Source of the DNA: Chalciporus piperatus
Taxonomy: Eukaryota > Basidiomycota > Agaricomycetes > Boletales > Boletaceae
DNA: 64,000 nucleotides
Direction: 5' to 3'
NCBI GenBank assembly: GCA_038093975.1
Contig: JBBPTG010000009.1
Location: 186,001 to 250,000 of the forward strand
Shown here: one piece after another, positions 23,328-36,000 of the stretch
Position numbering within the stretch: the stretch's first letter is position 1
Layout: every line of letters begins with the position of its first letter
Notes under the pieces: generated by a model
Told to the model about the DNA's origin: nothing
The model's database searches: none
What the model saw: only the letters and a program-made list of their open reading frames with translations
Program-made: the position numbers and the translations under genes

Positions 23328-24142
23328 ATGCCGATGACAGCCAAGGTCCGTGGAGTTTTTTTGCGCTTGTTTTCCTTTGACGTTTAATTACATGTCGACC
23401 CTTACAGCGCAAGGAAGAACCCTGTCATAATTCTGTACAAAACGTGCTCGTTTTCGGTGAAAGTGGGGTCGGAAAGAGTTCTATCATCAATCTAATCCTC
23501 GGTTCACACCGCGCGAGCACCTCTCCAGACGCGAACGCATGCACCACCCGTTCTGAAGAATACCAAGTGGTCATCAACGGGAGAACTTTCAGGATATGGG
23601 ACACCGTCGGTCTTGACGGTGGGTCTCATCGACGTTTTCGAGCCCCCGACGCAGAGAGGAGATTGAAGAAATCCATTCGAAATCTCCTCGAGAAGGACGA
23701 ATTGTCCCTCTTGATCTACTGCGCTCGTGCCTCCAGAGCCACACAAGCACTCGTCCGCCACTATCAATCTGTTTCGGCGCTTTGTGAAAGCTCCGTCCCC
23801 ATGGTTATTGTGGTGACCGGACTCGAAAACTCAGTAGGGGGTATGGAGAATTGGTGGAAAAAGAATGCTGCTAACCTCTTGAATCATGGTATGGAATTCA
23901 AAGACCATGCGTGCATCACCTCCATCGATGATGATCCCGACGAGTCCGCCCAAGCTCGAGCTTATCGGACGCTTTCACAGACTCTTGTTCGGGATCTGAT
24001 ATTCCAAAATTGCATGCCTTGCAAGAGTGGTAACAGGGAGGATTCTGTAGGTAAACGATTCAATCTGAGAGGCTGGCTTTGGAAAAACATGATGTATTTT
24101 GTATCATTCCTTCTGTACCCTGTAATTTACCAATTGATGTAA
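23328..24142 (+). CDS. GTPase E: GIMAP-like GTPase with hydrophobic C-terminal tail
   Basis: Two exons: a tiny first exon 23328-23345 (MPMTAK, donor GTCCGT) and 23408-24142. The join gives MPMTAKRKEEPCHNSVQNVL leading straight into G1 GESGVGKSS. G3 DTVGLDGG, LLIYCARASRATQALVRHYQ, VIVVTGLE, GMENWW and DHACIT follow. The protein is short (about 250 residues) and ends with a strongly hydrophobic stretch, about WLWKNMMYFVSFLLYPVIYQ plus two residues, that looks like a tail anchor, parallel to the C-terminal membrane segments of animal GIMAP1/GIMAP5. A start at the GTG of 23444 would remove the leader; the ATG exon is preferred because GTPase F has the same arrangement and donor. Confidence 0.82.
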
Positions 24143-24259
24143 CTACTGAATGGGACGAGAGATTATACGAGGTTAAGCAAAGTTATGTATTAGAGCTTGA
24201 ACATGTCTCTACTACTTAGTGGTCTTATTTATTCTTATGAGTCTATACCTTTACATGAT

Positions 24260-25506
24260 TTACATCCTGTGACGCAAGCTGCGTGCCAAGGGAAACACCT
24301 TCAACCTCACCATAGCTGCAATCTTCGACTTTTGAACCAAGGGTATGTTCACAGCCTCTGAATCATTATCGATGAAACTTAGTCCAGGCTGAGGGCGAGG
24401 GCGACAACCTCTGGCACGATTATGATGCTGTTGCACGTTATGACTGCCATTAGAAAGTCCTTCCGAGTCTGTGGTGTTGACAACATTCCCTCTACCACAC
24501 AGCTTAGTCATGCTCTGTTTCGGCTATTGGGATGACCAGAGAACTCACCGGACGAAATCTGCGTCCTTGAAGCGAAGCGAAGGGGTGAAGGTTGGCATTC
24601 TGTAGAAACTATCCATCTTCAGGATAGCCTGCTTGATTTGGGGGATACAGAGGCGCACAAAAGGGTTTGGATGAAGTATCCACTTGAGAAGCTCGTTAAG
24701 TGGTCTAGAAATCGGAAGAGTTTCGAACAGATAATCTTCATTAGCAAGGAAAGCACTGAATGCTCTGTCCGAGACACAAGCAGCTTGCCAGGGATCGTTG
24801 CAGGTGACCATATTGATAAGAATGATACCAAGAGCCCACACATCCGCAAGGCTGGGGTAGAACATGCTGTGTGTTGTCAAGAGGTAACATTCTAGCCTCT
24901 TGTCAGTGCATCGAACAACAGCGGAGGAATTTTAAACCAACCGGGGCTCATGTACTCGTACGTCCCACACCGCACACCTCTGCAAATCCGCTGGCGTGTT
25001 GCAAGGCCAAAGTCAGCGATGCGCATGTCTGTTCCTTTGCTCTTACACAGAATGTTCTCCGGTTTCAGATCACGGTGAAAGACCCCTTTCATGTGACAAG
25101 CGTACACGCCATCTAGGATTTCTATGAACGCTTCCTTGATGAGGGAATCGTTCAACCGAAAGACCCGAGTTTCATGAATTGCTTCATACAAGTCACCTCC
25201 TTCGCACAGCTCGAGAACGATCCACAAGTACTCCTCCTCTTGTATGACATCCTTGAGGGAGAGAATAGATGACGAGCACCCGGTGACTAGTTGATGATGA
25301 AAGACTTCAGAGGTTTGCTGCAGTAACCCTTCGGTGGTGAGGTCAATCTTCGACATACACTTGACTGCATAGGAGATCTGGTTCTCTGAGGAGGTATCTA
25401 CTCCGCGGTAGACGTAACCACTAGCGCCATAGCCGAGGAGGGATGTGAGGAAATATTGTTGAATGTACTGACCAGTAAAGTCAGGGAGGGTAGCAAGGGT
25501 ATTCAT
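24260..25506 (-). CDS. Protein kinase 1 (Ser/Thr, fungal Ran1/Ksp1-like)
   Basis: Complete small kinase on the minus strand. Exon 1 (25506 to about 24954) carries the glycine loop LLGYGASGYVYRG, the VAIK-type lysine in YAVKCMSK, VLELCEGGDLYEAI, HRDLKPENILC and DFGLATRQRICRGVRCGTYEYMSP. An intron splits the APE-type Glu (CCCG|gttggt...ctag|AA), so the spliced reading is MSPECYLL. Exon 2 continues SLADVWALGIILINMVTCND and ends around 24545 with MDSFYRMPTF. A last exon (about 24509-24260) joined after a GTGAGT donor would add a tail with PLVQKSKIAAMVRLKVFPLA; this acceptor is less sure. All catalytic residues are present, so activity is expected. It lies between GTPases E and F and is paralogous to the kinase genes at 57.5-59.8 kb. 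Substrates unknown. Confidence 0.85.
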
Positions 25507-25971
25507 TAGGATGTTGATATAGAGCGCACAGCGCCGAGGGGAATAAGAGTGATGTTACGATGAAGAGCAGGATGGTGGAAGAATTGACTGAGTTTGGCCA
25601 ATACCCCTATCATGAGCGGAACTGTCTCAGGTGTTCTCATAGCTCAAAATAGAAGGTTTCGGTGGCACAGCTTACATATATGGAGATTTATTGGTGATCA
25701 GGCGATGTGCCGGAGACGCACAATTCACGATAGTTTGGTCAGAGTGAGGTTATTATCTATGACTTGGCATCAGGTCGCTTGCCATCTACGTCTCCCCTGA
25801 TCGCAACTTCGATAGTATCTGCTATACCCATAGAATAACACTCTCGCGCATCTCAGGGACTGCTGATCTCCGAGAACTTGAATTCGAACTCGATTTGGAG
25901 ATCTCGGATTTACAGTCTCTTAACGAATTCTCGGCGCATCCTTTCTGGTACTAACGAGGGTATATCGATCG
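25507..25971. promoter_or_regulatory. Shared divergent promoter of kinase 1 and GTPase F
   Basis: 465 bp between the kinase 1 start (minus) and the GTPase F start (plus), so both are probably driven from one region. A cgaggggaataagagtgatg stretch near 25535 is related to sequences in the same position upstream of kinase 2 and the kinase remnant (see findings). Confidence 0.4.
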
Positions 25972-26689
25972 ATGGCGAGCCCTGAGCAGGTCCGTAACTT
26001 CGGTGAATACAAAAGAACCGCCCAAGTGCTGATCCCTTCAAGCGCAGACACGACCGATACGAAACATCGTCTTCATCGGAGAGACCGGCTCTGGAAAGAG
26101 CTCTGTCATCAACCTCATCGCTGATCAAGACCGTGCTGTGTCATCGAGCGACGCCTCACCCTGCACCGCCGGGTTCACCTCCTACGATGTTCGGCTCGGA
26201 GAGAGAACATACAGGCTCTGGGATACCCCTGGCTTGAACGAACCTACCCGCAGCTTGAACCCGTTCAGGAGATCTCACTTGGAAAGAGAACGTTCTCTCG
26301 GAACTTTCCTTCGCGAGAGATGGAAAGCTCGAGAACTCAATCTTCTTGTGGTTTGCATTCGAGGAAGCAGGGCTCGTGAGGCCATGTCGAGGGCGTACAA
26401 AACTTTCTGCCACCCGACCCGCCAGGTGGCGATCCCAGTGGTCCTTGCTATAACTCACCTGGAGAGAGAACAGCCAGTGATGGACGCGTGGTGGCAGGGG
26501 AACGAGATGTCCTTCGCGAAAATGGGGTTAATATTTGATGGTCATGCATGCCTTACCTGTCTGGCCTCCCACCATCGTAGATGGGCCGCACAGCAGGAAA
26601 TTCATCACCTAATTTCAAGGGACTATCAGCAAATACCCGTGCAGTCAGTGGACTATCTCAACAAAGAGAGTGGATGCATTATATCTTGA
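25972..26689 (+). CDS. GTPase F: GIMAP-like GTPase ending in a CaaX box
   Basis: Two exons: 25972-25989 (MASPEQ, donor GTCCGT) and 26048-26689. Spliced, TRPIRNIVFIGETGSGKSSV leads into the G domain. Switch region SSSDASPCTAGF, G3 DTPGLNEP, LLVVCIRGSRAREAMSRAYK, PVVLAITHLE, VMDAWW, GHACLT. It is the shortest family member (about 219 residues), with almost no C-terminal helical extension, and ends KESGCIIS at the stop. The final CIIS is a canonical CaaX box, so prenylation and membrane anchoring are predicted. Gene structure (18-nt first exon, same donor sequence) mirrors GTPase E. Confidence 0.85.
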
Positions 26690-26857
26690 AGATACCACAC
26701 ACATGGTACGGTGTAGAGGCACCTCTTACAATTCCTACCCTACGAACCATCCCTCTCTCGTGTAACCCTAAATATATTAAGTATACAAAGTCTCTACAGC
26801 CTGGTTCTGATAATCGATGTTTCAACAGGCTCTAATCCGCTAGTAATAACCAATAAA

Positions 26858-28874
26858 TTACTCGATTCTTGGTCCCGCGAGCCGTACACTCTCTTGTACA
26901 TCACTCTCGTACAACTTGAAAGCCCTTTGGAACATCCCTCCCAGCTTACGGAGCTCGCGTTCGAAGGCCTCCTTGTCAGCCCATGCCAAGCGAGGGTTGA
27001 GAAGCTCGCGAGGAACACCTTCGATGCTGGTAGGAATCTGGAGCCCGAAAACATCGAAGGTTTCGAACTCGGCGTTGAGGAGTTCACCAGAGTGAACTGC
27101 ATCGACGATGCGGCGAGTATACTTCAAAGCGCAACGCTTCCCGGTACCGAACTTGCCGCCGGTCCATCCAGTGTTGATCAACCAGCAAGACACATTGTGC
27201 TTCGACATCCGGCTTGCCAACATCTCGGCGTAGCGACTCGGCTGCCATTAAGGTGAACACTAAGAAGGAAATGGACAATATGGTAACGTACGTGGAGGAC
27301 GATGAATGGCGCGCTGTAGCAGGTGGAGAACGTGGGAATAGGCTCAAGAACACCATCTTCGGTACCTGGAGTCTTCCTGTTGACGCATAAATCGATAACT
27401 GTAGCATGACACCGGTACGACCGGACTTACGAAGTGTATCCAGCGAGGAAGTGGTAACTTGCCTGGTCCGGCGACAGCTTGCTCACCGGAGGAAGAACGC
27501 CGAAGGCATCGCAGGTCAACATGATGATGTTGCTGGGCTGAGAGTCGACCTGGCAAGGGATCTTAGCGTTGGGAATGTACTCGATCGGGTAAGCGCATCG
27601 AGTGTTCTCCGTGATGCTGACGTCATCGTAGTCTGGAGTGCGAGAGCCAGGATTGTAAACCACGTTCTCGAGGATCGACCCGAAGCGGATGGCATTGAAA
27701 ATCTCGGGCTCCTTCTCTTTGGAAAGGTTGATGCATTTGGCATAGCAACCACCTTCGATATTGAAGACACCAGTGTCAGACCAAACATGCTCGTCGTCAC
27801 CAATGAGAAGTCGGTTAGGATCGGCCGAAAGGGTGGTCTTCCCCGTGCCGCTAAGACCGAAGAAGAGGGTAACGTCGCCCTTATCCATACCCACATTTGC
27901 AGACGAGTGTAGGGACAACTGGCCAAACTTAACGGGTTGGAGGTAGTGCATGACGGAGAAGACACCCTTTTTCATCTCGCCTGCGTATTCAGTGCCAAGG
28001 ATGACCATCTCCATACGCTTGAAGTTGATCTCCACGGAGGTGGTGGATGACATGCCCTTCGTGAAACGGTTGGCAGGGAACTGCCCAGCATTGTAAATGA
28101 TGAAGTCTGGTTCGCCGAATGTGGCAAGCTCCTCCTCGGTGGGACGAATCAGCATGTTATTCTGTTAAAGCTGTCAGGTGCACAGCCCAAGATTTTCGTG
28201 TTACGTCAAAACGGACCATGAAGAGGGCATGGTAGGCACGGGCGCAGATAACCCGGACTTTGATGCGGTACTTTGGATCCCACTGAAAAAATAATCAGTA
28301 GTCCGCCAAGAGTATCAAAGATTCGCCCTCACCCCTGCAAAACCATCAAAGACGTAGACGTTGTCGCGAGTGTTGAGGTAATCAATGGCACGTTCACGGT
28401 TGATCTCAAAGGTGTCTAGGAGTTGACATTTGTCAGAGCAAGGTCGTTGCACTGCCAAGGTGACTCACGTTCGTCCATCTTGATGTTGACCGAGCCCCAC
28501 CAGATATCGTCTTTGGAGGTGTCCTCGTAGACAATGCGCTTGTCCTTTGGGCTTCGACCGGTCTTCTTCCCGGAGAAGTTGATCAGAGCGCCTGAAGATG
28601 AGATGATGGCGCCTTCGTTGCGGATGGCATCTTCGTACAGCTGCGCGACCGATGCATTGCGCTTGAGCTGAATACGATCCATGTCGAAGCCTGCCTGCGA
28701 GAAATACTCGAGGTCACGGCCAATGACTGTTGGGACGAGGGTCAGCCAGCGAAGGCGAAACTAGGGAGCGGATCAAGACCAACGTTTGCTGGGGAATTCA
28801 TTCTCGAGAGACTGAGCATAGTGGTGGTGAAGAATGTGCGGTGTAACGTAGGGAGTCTGGTGAGGGAGGACCAT
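26858..28874 (-). CDS. PCK1: Phosphoenolpyruvate carboxykinase (ATP)
   Basis: Converts oxaloacetate and ATP to PEP, CO2 and ADP: the committed step of gluconeogenesis; cytosolic. The order on the minus strand is: a short leader exon [20 protein letters not shown], an intron, [20 protein letters not shown], then [20 protein letters not shown]. Further on come [10 protein letters not shown] and [13 protein letters not shown], then the ATP-type phosphate loop [27 protein letters not shown], and [20 protein letters not shown]. Near the C-terminus are [16 protein letters not shown] and [20 protein letters not shown]; the stop follows LAGPRIE at 26858. Kinase-1a and kinase-2 loops and substrate-binding Arg/Lys motifs are all present. 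About eight introns. The start at 28874 gives a continuous leader into the first conserved block. In fungi the gene is glucose-repressed; that is family knowledge, not seen here. Confidence 0.93.
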
Positions 28875-30076
28875 GTTGGAGAAATAGACCTGTACGAAGA
28901 GTATGGGGTCAGACGACATATTTATGGATTGCGGAGAACATGATCCGAGAGGCCCTGAAAAGTGGGACTCGACCCTGGCGGTGCAGTACAAGCGAGGTAA
29001 AGGAAGAAAGGGATGACTTACAGTGTGATGGAAGGGAAAGTGGTGTCTCGGTATGGTCGACGGTGCACAGCGTTTTATACCAGTGGTCAGCCACTGCCGG
29101 AGTACCATCCCATAATCTCCCGATGACCCTCACCTTGCGACTCTTCCCGCTCCTTTGCAGGGCTGACACACGGATGGATCTATCACCGTATCACGTCTAC
29201 TGATATGGAAGCGTCACTCAGTTAAATTGCCTTATTTCACGCAGCCCTGCAGTTCCGCATTCCTTCTGGGGTTATGAAGCCACAGATAGCTTTCCGGTTC
29301 GCTCCGAGATTCAGTCAGTTGGTGTGTACAAAGAAATCACAGGTTTTCGAGCTGCCCAGCAGGGCAATATGGCGGAATGAAAAGGGAGCCGATGATCCAA
29401 TGACGTTGCAGTCGCGCCCTTCATGATTGACACCGTGGAAGAGTCCCAGGCCGCCTTGGGAAAAATTGGCTCTAGATCAAGCCTCCCTCTGAAATCAGCC
29501 TCAAGATCTTAGATCACGGTTTCAAAGCAACGAAACAAGACGATGGGCTTGGAAGTTGGTAGGATGTAATATTGCTGTGCCTGGTATGCCATGATTCAGA
29601 TGGAAAGCTTGGGTACGCACAATGTCAGGTATGCCAAGCATCGGACAGCTGGCACTGGCCGCGTCAGGCTTCAAGTGATCCCATCGACTTGCGTGGAGTA
29701 TCCGTCATAGCGTGCAGGCAAGTGTACTCGAGTCGGATAAGATCCATGAGAATCATGCTGGAAGGCCCAAGTTACTGATTCAAACCTTCCTGGCGCGCGA
29801 TGGCATCAGGGAAGTTGTAGCGAATCCGAGTCGTACCAGCTGCGGAACTGGTTCATTGTGCGATCCCAGAAAAAACATCGCGGAGACCCAATTTTGTACG
29901 TAAAGTCGGTATCAAGGTGATTAGAGAATCATATAGTCCAAGAAACTAAGTATACCACAGAAAGAAGGACTAAAGTTCAGGTATGGAAGCGGTGTCAAGA
30001 ACGATGGAATCATTGTAGGTACGAAAAGACAACTGTCCCGGGGACAGTTCACTGTACATCTGCCTCCCGGACAGAC
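28875..30076. other. Intergenic between PCK and the DUF3712 gene
   Basis: About 1.2 kb holding the PCK upstream region (including the candidate TATA box) and the 3' flank of the DUF3712 gene. Open frames here are short and show no domain. No repeats recognised. Confidence 0.45.
29073..29079 (-). promoter_or_regulatory. Candidate TATA box of the PEP carboxykinase gene
   Basis: TATAAAA on the minus strand about 200 nt upstream of the PCK start codon. A 5' UTR of about 160 nt would follow if transcription starts some 30-40 nt downstream. Inferred from sequence and position only. Confidence 0.4.
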
Positions 30077-33000
30077 TCAGCTGGACGTCGAGTTTCCAGA
30101 GCTGGAAGCGGATGGGGTGGCAGCCTGGGGAGGGGAGATTATCAATACAGAGTACTCTCAGAGGCACAGGATACATACAGGGCTGGAGCTTGCCTTCACC
30201 GGCGAAGCCGCCTGACTAGAGCCAGAGGAAGATGGAGCGGATGCAGCCGATGACTGAGCGGCCGAAGACAGGCCTGCCAGCGACAGTCCGCCCAAGTCAT
30301 AGTTTGCGGGGACATGCATCTGGTTAACGTGCAACCATGGAATCTGGTATCCGTTGGCGCCCATCCTAAAGAATTTCCGGAAGGTCAGTATATGTACATC
30401 AGAGGCTGTAGCTGGTCAAACATACAGTGCGGTTGCGACAGCCTGAATATCCATGTATCCCAATGGAATAATTCCCAGAGATCCCAATGCACCCTGCGTG
30501 AGGACCACGTTTCCGAAAGTGCCACTGTTCACAGTCTGGCCTGGCGGGATGACGAAGTTGCTGAAAGCTTGGTCAAAGTGGGCGTAGATCTCCCCGTTTA
30601 CTAGACCATCTGCTTGTACAAATTCAATTACAAGGTCGGCTTCGAGAGGGTTGTGGATCTGTTTTGTGGGTAAGTCACTCGTTTCCAGAAACCGGTACTC
30701 GAATGAGTTCTTACATCGAAGCTCAGTTCGACCATGTTCGTCACCAAAGTGGTCGCCGTGATCGTTGCGTAGGCGTGGGTGATGATAGGCGGCACGTTCA
30801 TGCCTGGAAGAAATTTTAATACGCACACACAAATGATCATCTTCGACACCCACCAGTCACGCTGGTCTGAAGGGTGACTCCTTCAAGCGCAGGATCCAAC
30901 GACGCGAATGGCGAGCTAGCAGAATCTCCTTGCACCGTCAATGGGAGGACGTTCCCGCTTTGCACGAAGCTTGTCAGGAAGCCTTCGGCGACTGTATCGT
31001 TCGCGTTAGCAGGCTCGTAGTGGAACTCTCCGGGCATGACGTTCTCTCCAGGAACCAAGTTGAACGTCTAAACCCTGAACGTTAGGCAGAAGGGGAAAAC
31101 TCTGCAATCTCTTCACGTACGTTGAATGCGGCGCGTCCAACCATGACATTCTCGTAGTACACGGGGAGAGCAACGTCGACAGTTGAGAGTGAGACGTTAG
31201 AAGGATTTTGCAACGTAGTGGTAAGTGGAGCGACGATGTATTGATTACCGTTAGTTCCACCGCTGCCCTTGATGCTCACATTGCTGATCGTAGCTGAGCC
31301 TCCGAACGAGTTAATGCCTGGAACAACCAAATATGGTCAGCTGGTGACAGGAGGTATTAATTTGGCTGGCTTACCTTGGAGTGTGGAGGTAACGCCGAAT
31401 GCAATGCCAGAGATAGGTACATCACCGACGGCTGTCTTCGCTGTGACATCTGCATTTCCATTGAGGTCGAAGGTCGCCGCGCCCTTGTCAGTAACTTGAG
31501 CGAACATCGCCTCAAATGCGGCGTCGTTCAGAGACACGAGAGGGACATCGTGGAAGCTAATCGGGAGCATTGCGAGATTTCCAGTAGACACACCGCCAAC
31601 AGAATTGGACATTGGGAGGTTGAGCTAAATGAAAGTGTCAGTCAGGTCACCATTGACAAGGTCAGCACACCAACCCCTGCAGCAGCTACACCGCCAGACC
31701 CGAGAGTCATATTGACCTCGGACTGAATGACTTGCAGAGAGAACCCGAAGGGGTTCTTGTACTCGGCTGATGTGTTATTCGAACCCGACAATGGAGCGAA
31801 CGCTTCCTGTGAGGTCAACATCGTCAAGCTGAGATCAGCCAACGTGATGGATTGGATAATCTATTCATCAAGTAAGCAAGCTTGACATGCTCCAATATCT
31901 CTAGAAGACTCACGTCGAACTTCTGCCCTGGAAGGATGACATCGAGAGTGAGTGTCTGGAATGCATCGCTCAACCAAGTGACAGGCGAAGAGGCTCCTGT
32001 TGGCTGCACTGATCCTCCCTTGACGCTCAGCGTGATATTGTCTGCTGCGAGGTACTCGGTGAACAGTTGGCCAATTACGTTTAGTCCATTGCCACTCTGA
32101 GGAATCAAGCGGCCCGCAAGATGAGTAGAAACCTGTGACTCAGGAGCCAGCACGAGGTCGCTGGCAGTCAATGCTACAAAGAGTCTTTAGAAGAATGCAG
32201 AAGGGGGTCAACAAAGACAAGCTTACGTCCAATCAAAGTGTTCTCGAAGTACGCTTGGAAGGTAACGGTGCCCATATCGATACCGAGTTCTAGCGACAAA
32301 GTGTCAGAGGGGTCCAGAATAAATGAGCATGGAACGTACGAGCAGGGGATGGGATAAGGGAATCCGTGCTGATTGTGATACCTCCTGCGGGATCGTCGGA
32401 TGGCAGCTGGAAGTTGCTGATGGTCACACCGGGCAAGTTGTTGAACGCCTTCAACGTGATCGTCTTCGTCAAAGACACGTTGTCGAAGATTGTACCCAGA
32501 GCGGTCACACGAAGTTTAGACGTGGAGATGGTCCAGTCGAAGCTTGGATTGTGCAGAATGTATGTCGTGAACGCTGTAAATCTGCAGCGAGATGTTTAGC
32601 TGTGTTGAATGGAGGATTGCGGGGGGACATACTGGGTCAGGTCTGTAATGGCCAACTTGCTTTGCGCGCTGTAGTTTGGAACACCGGTGTTGGCCGCAGC
32701 ACAAACTTGCGGTGTTTTAAGTGTTATTGACTCGGGAATAAGCGTTCAAGAACTTACCAGGAGGCAGACTAATGGTGGCAATGTCGTGTCCTTGCCATGT
32801 AACGCTACGATTATCGTTAGTCGAATGTGCGCGTCAACCAGTGTTCACATACGTGACAGGTTCCATGAATTCAATCAATGCATCGAGTGGCCCAACATTC
32901 GTCATTGAGCCTTGGAGAGCCAAGTCGAACCCATTGTTCGAGATGTTGCTGTGTAGAAGTGAGTGACTGCACAACCGCCTGCGTTTGGGAGCCATACGTG

Positions 33001-36000
33001 ATGTTCGCCTCAGAGAAAGCAAGGACAGCACCGTTCACGAGATCTTGTGCTACCGGCGCAGCAACAGCCCCAATGAGGTAAAGAGCAGTCTGGTCAGTCT
33101 AGAAAGCAATGAAGTGAGCGTGTATCATTCAAAGCGGTGGTGATCCTTACAATGGCGTTGACACCCTTTTGCAAAAAAGAAAGCTGGGTGGCATCTACAG
33201 GGAACATGAGGGAATGTTTGAGTGATTAGGTGAGCATGGCTCACAGTCATCCAATTTCAGCGACGAGGTGATCGCCAGGTCAACTTGGAGGCCTTTCAGA
33301 GCATTGAGTATCGCGCTGTTGAAATCGAACTGGTTCCCGCTGTAGAAGTGAATGAGTACATGTCTAGAACACTCTACCTGAGACATACCTGACACAAGTC
33401 GGGGCACTGGTGTCCACGGTCGTGGTGACCTAGGGCGGGTAAATGTGTGTCGAAGGAATCAGAATTCTCTCAATACTCACATTGGGATGGAAGCTCGGGT
33501 TGTCAAGAACCAGCTGGAACAACTGCGTCAAAGGTCCAAGATCCACATTGTGCTCTTGCGCCGAGATGGTGATCAACTCAATAATCGTCACAGGATCCAA
33601 ATTAAAGTTGAACGGAAGAGGTGGCGAGGTGATGTTGGTGTGACCGGGCGCCACGATTGGATCCGAGGAACGATCGACATTGTTAATACTACCAACAGTC
33701 AAGTTCTGGAACATAGCCTTGGCGCTGACCGTAAGCAGGCTCATGCTCGCGGTGAATGGATTGTTGAGCGTGAACGCAGTAGATGCAACTCCTGTTTGCG
33801 CGATGTCGGTGGGGAACTCGAGGGTTGCAGAGTTGATGAGGTTCTGGTGTAAGGCAGGAATGGTCACAGGCGAAAGCTTGATCTCAGAGAGCGCCTCTTT
33901 CAGAGATCCGATGGGCGTCGATGAAGTGCTACCAGCAATGACCGTGTTGGAATCAACTCCTTGAAGGTAGTTTTCCAACATGGTTTCACCGGCGGCGATT
34001 TGTGCACTGCCCTGAGGCGCATAGTGTACGTCTGCGCGGATGAGTATGGACAGTTTATTCCTGATGGGACAACGCACCAGTTGGGTAGTTGATCGAGCCA
34101 GGTTGAATGATCATGTTGCTCTGACGGAAAGTCAGGACTGAAACACTTGCTCGATATCAAAGCACTCACCAAATCAGCGGACCCAATGGTTTCGCCACTG
34201 ATTTATGGTCAACTAAGTGCCAGGTACAAGGAATTGGGTGTACTCACTCGAACTGCAGGTCGAAAGAAACATCTCCGGTACCTAATTGGGAGATGAGTCA
34301 CTTGCTTTGAGAAGAACCGTGAAACATTACCAATGGTCAGGTTGCTAGTAAGTGCATATCAGCTCAACGTCCCAATAAAACATGCACTCGAACTGCTCAC
34401 CTGGGATTGTAGAGTGTGGTGTCGACCTTGATCAAGAGATAGTCAGAGTACCCATGGTTGACATCAAGATTCGCCACACTGGCTGGTTTAGCCACAAGCC
34501 CCTGCAAGCCGGCGATCGAAGAGACCACAGAAAACTCAATATCCGACAGCGACAAGACTCCGACAGCGGTGGAAGCGGCCGCGTTGGCAGCTCCAGACAA
34601 GGCAAGACTTTGAGTGCTCCCCATGGTAGTTGCAGCGACGAAGTCGTTGAACACGGAGTTCTGGTTGTCGAGGACGGCGAAAGGAACGTTCGAGAAGGTC
34701 AAGTAGATGATACGATTCTGAACGTCGGTGGTACAGGGCGCCGTGGGTATGACAAGTTCAGCGAAAGATTGGCCATTGAATCCGATGGTGATGTTCTGTG
34801 CCAAGGACGTGATATCGACGGGGAAGTTGAATGGTAGTCCGAAGGCAGCGGTGGTTGCATTGCTGCTTGACAGCGGAGCGTAGGCTGTGGCGTCCGTGAA
34901 CATTAGCTGCATTTCCTCCAACGTGATTGACTTGATGATGTTGATTTTGCCCTGGTTAGGCAAAGAAGACGTAACTTGGAGAGTTTGGATCCCTTCATTG
35001 AGCCACGTAACCTTGGAATGACTTTAAGAAACGTAGAGGTAAAAGATCGGGACAAAACTTACATCCGTTGGACCGGCGCTTGCTCCCTGGACAGTGACTT
35101 GACTGTCCTGTCCGTGGATGAAGTTGTTGAAAATGGCCGACACAGCAGCTAATCCCTCGGGGGTGGTCTGCGGGATGAGACGACCAGCAAGCGGTAGTGA
35201 AGACGTGGACTGAGGAGCAAGGGTGACAGACGAGGTCGATGACACAGGCGCAATTTCGACACCGTTGGCAAAAGTATTGAAAGCGATGGAGCTGAGCTCA
35301 ATACCAACTTGCGAAGGCTACACCAAAGGTTAGCCACAGGGGTCGATAAGCCGAAAAGCCACGTACGTTAGTCACTTGGGACTGGATTGTCAGCTGAATA
35401 CCTCCGGCAGGATCATTGGCGGGCAAATCGAACGACTCGATTGTGACACCGTTCTTCAACCCATTGAAGCCTTTAAGGGTAACGGACTTCGTGGGCAAAG
35501 AGATTCCAGAAACCTGAATACCTAGAAATACAGTTCAAATCCCAGCACAGATGCGCAATACCTCAAGGGCACTTACCGAGAGCGCTAACTACACAAATTC
35601 GTGAGTTACCCTCTATTGACGAGTACAATAAATCTTACCAGTCAAGTTCTCCGCAGAAATATCCCATTGGAATGACGGCTCATTGAGTAACACTTTTGTG
35701 AAGTTGGCAAGAGAGTTGACGTCAGCCACTTGGAAAGTTGCCTGAGTATTGAGCGTAGCGCCGACATCACCGACGAGATTGACATCAGACATGTGCATGG
35801 TTCCGAGAGGCTGTCCGTTCCAAGAAACAATCAAGCCATTACCGAAGGAGATGGTGGCATCGACTGCGAAAGGGTTAGAACATTGAGCACTCGTGTATGT
35901 AAGGCAGCATTCTCACAAGGTCCTGCGTTGGTGATACTTCCGTTCAACAAAGTTTCTAGAAATGCATCAGCCAAATGCATCAGAAATGTAGTGAAAATTT

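Noticed and set aside
23444..24142. GTPase E starting at GTG 23444
   Set aside because: A non-ATG start would cut into the first strand; an ATG exon at 23328 joins in frame.
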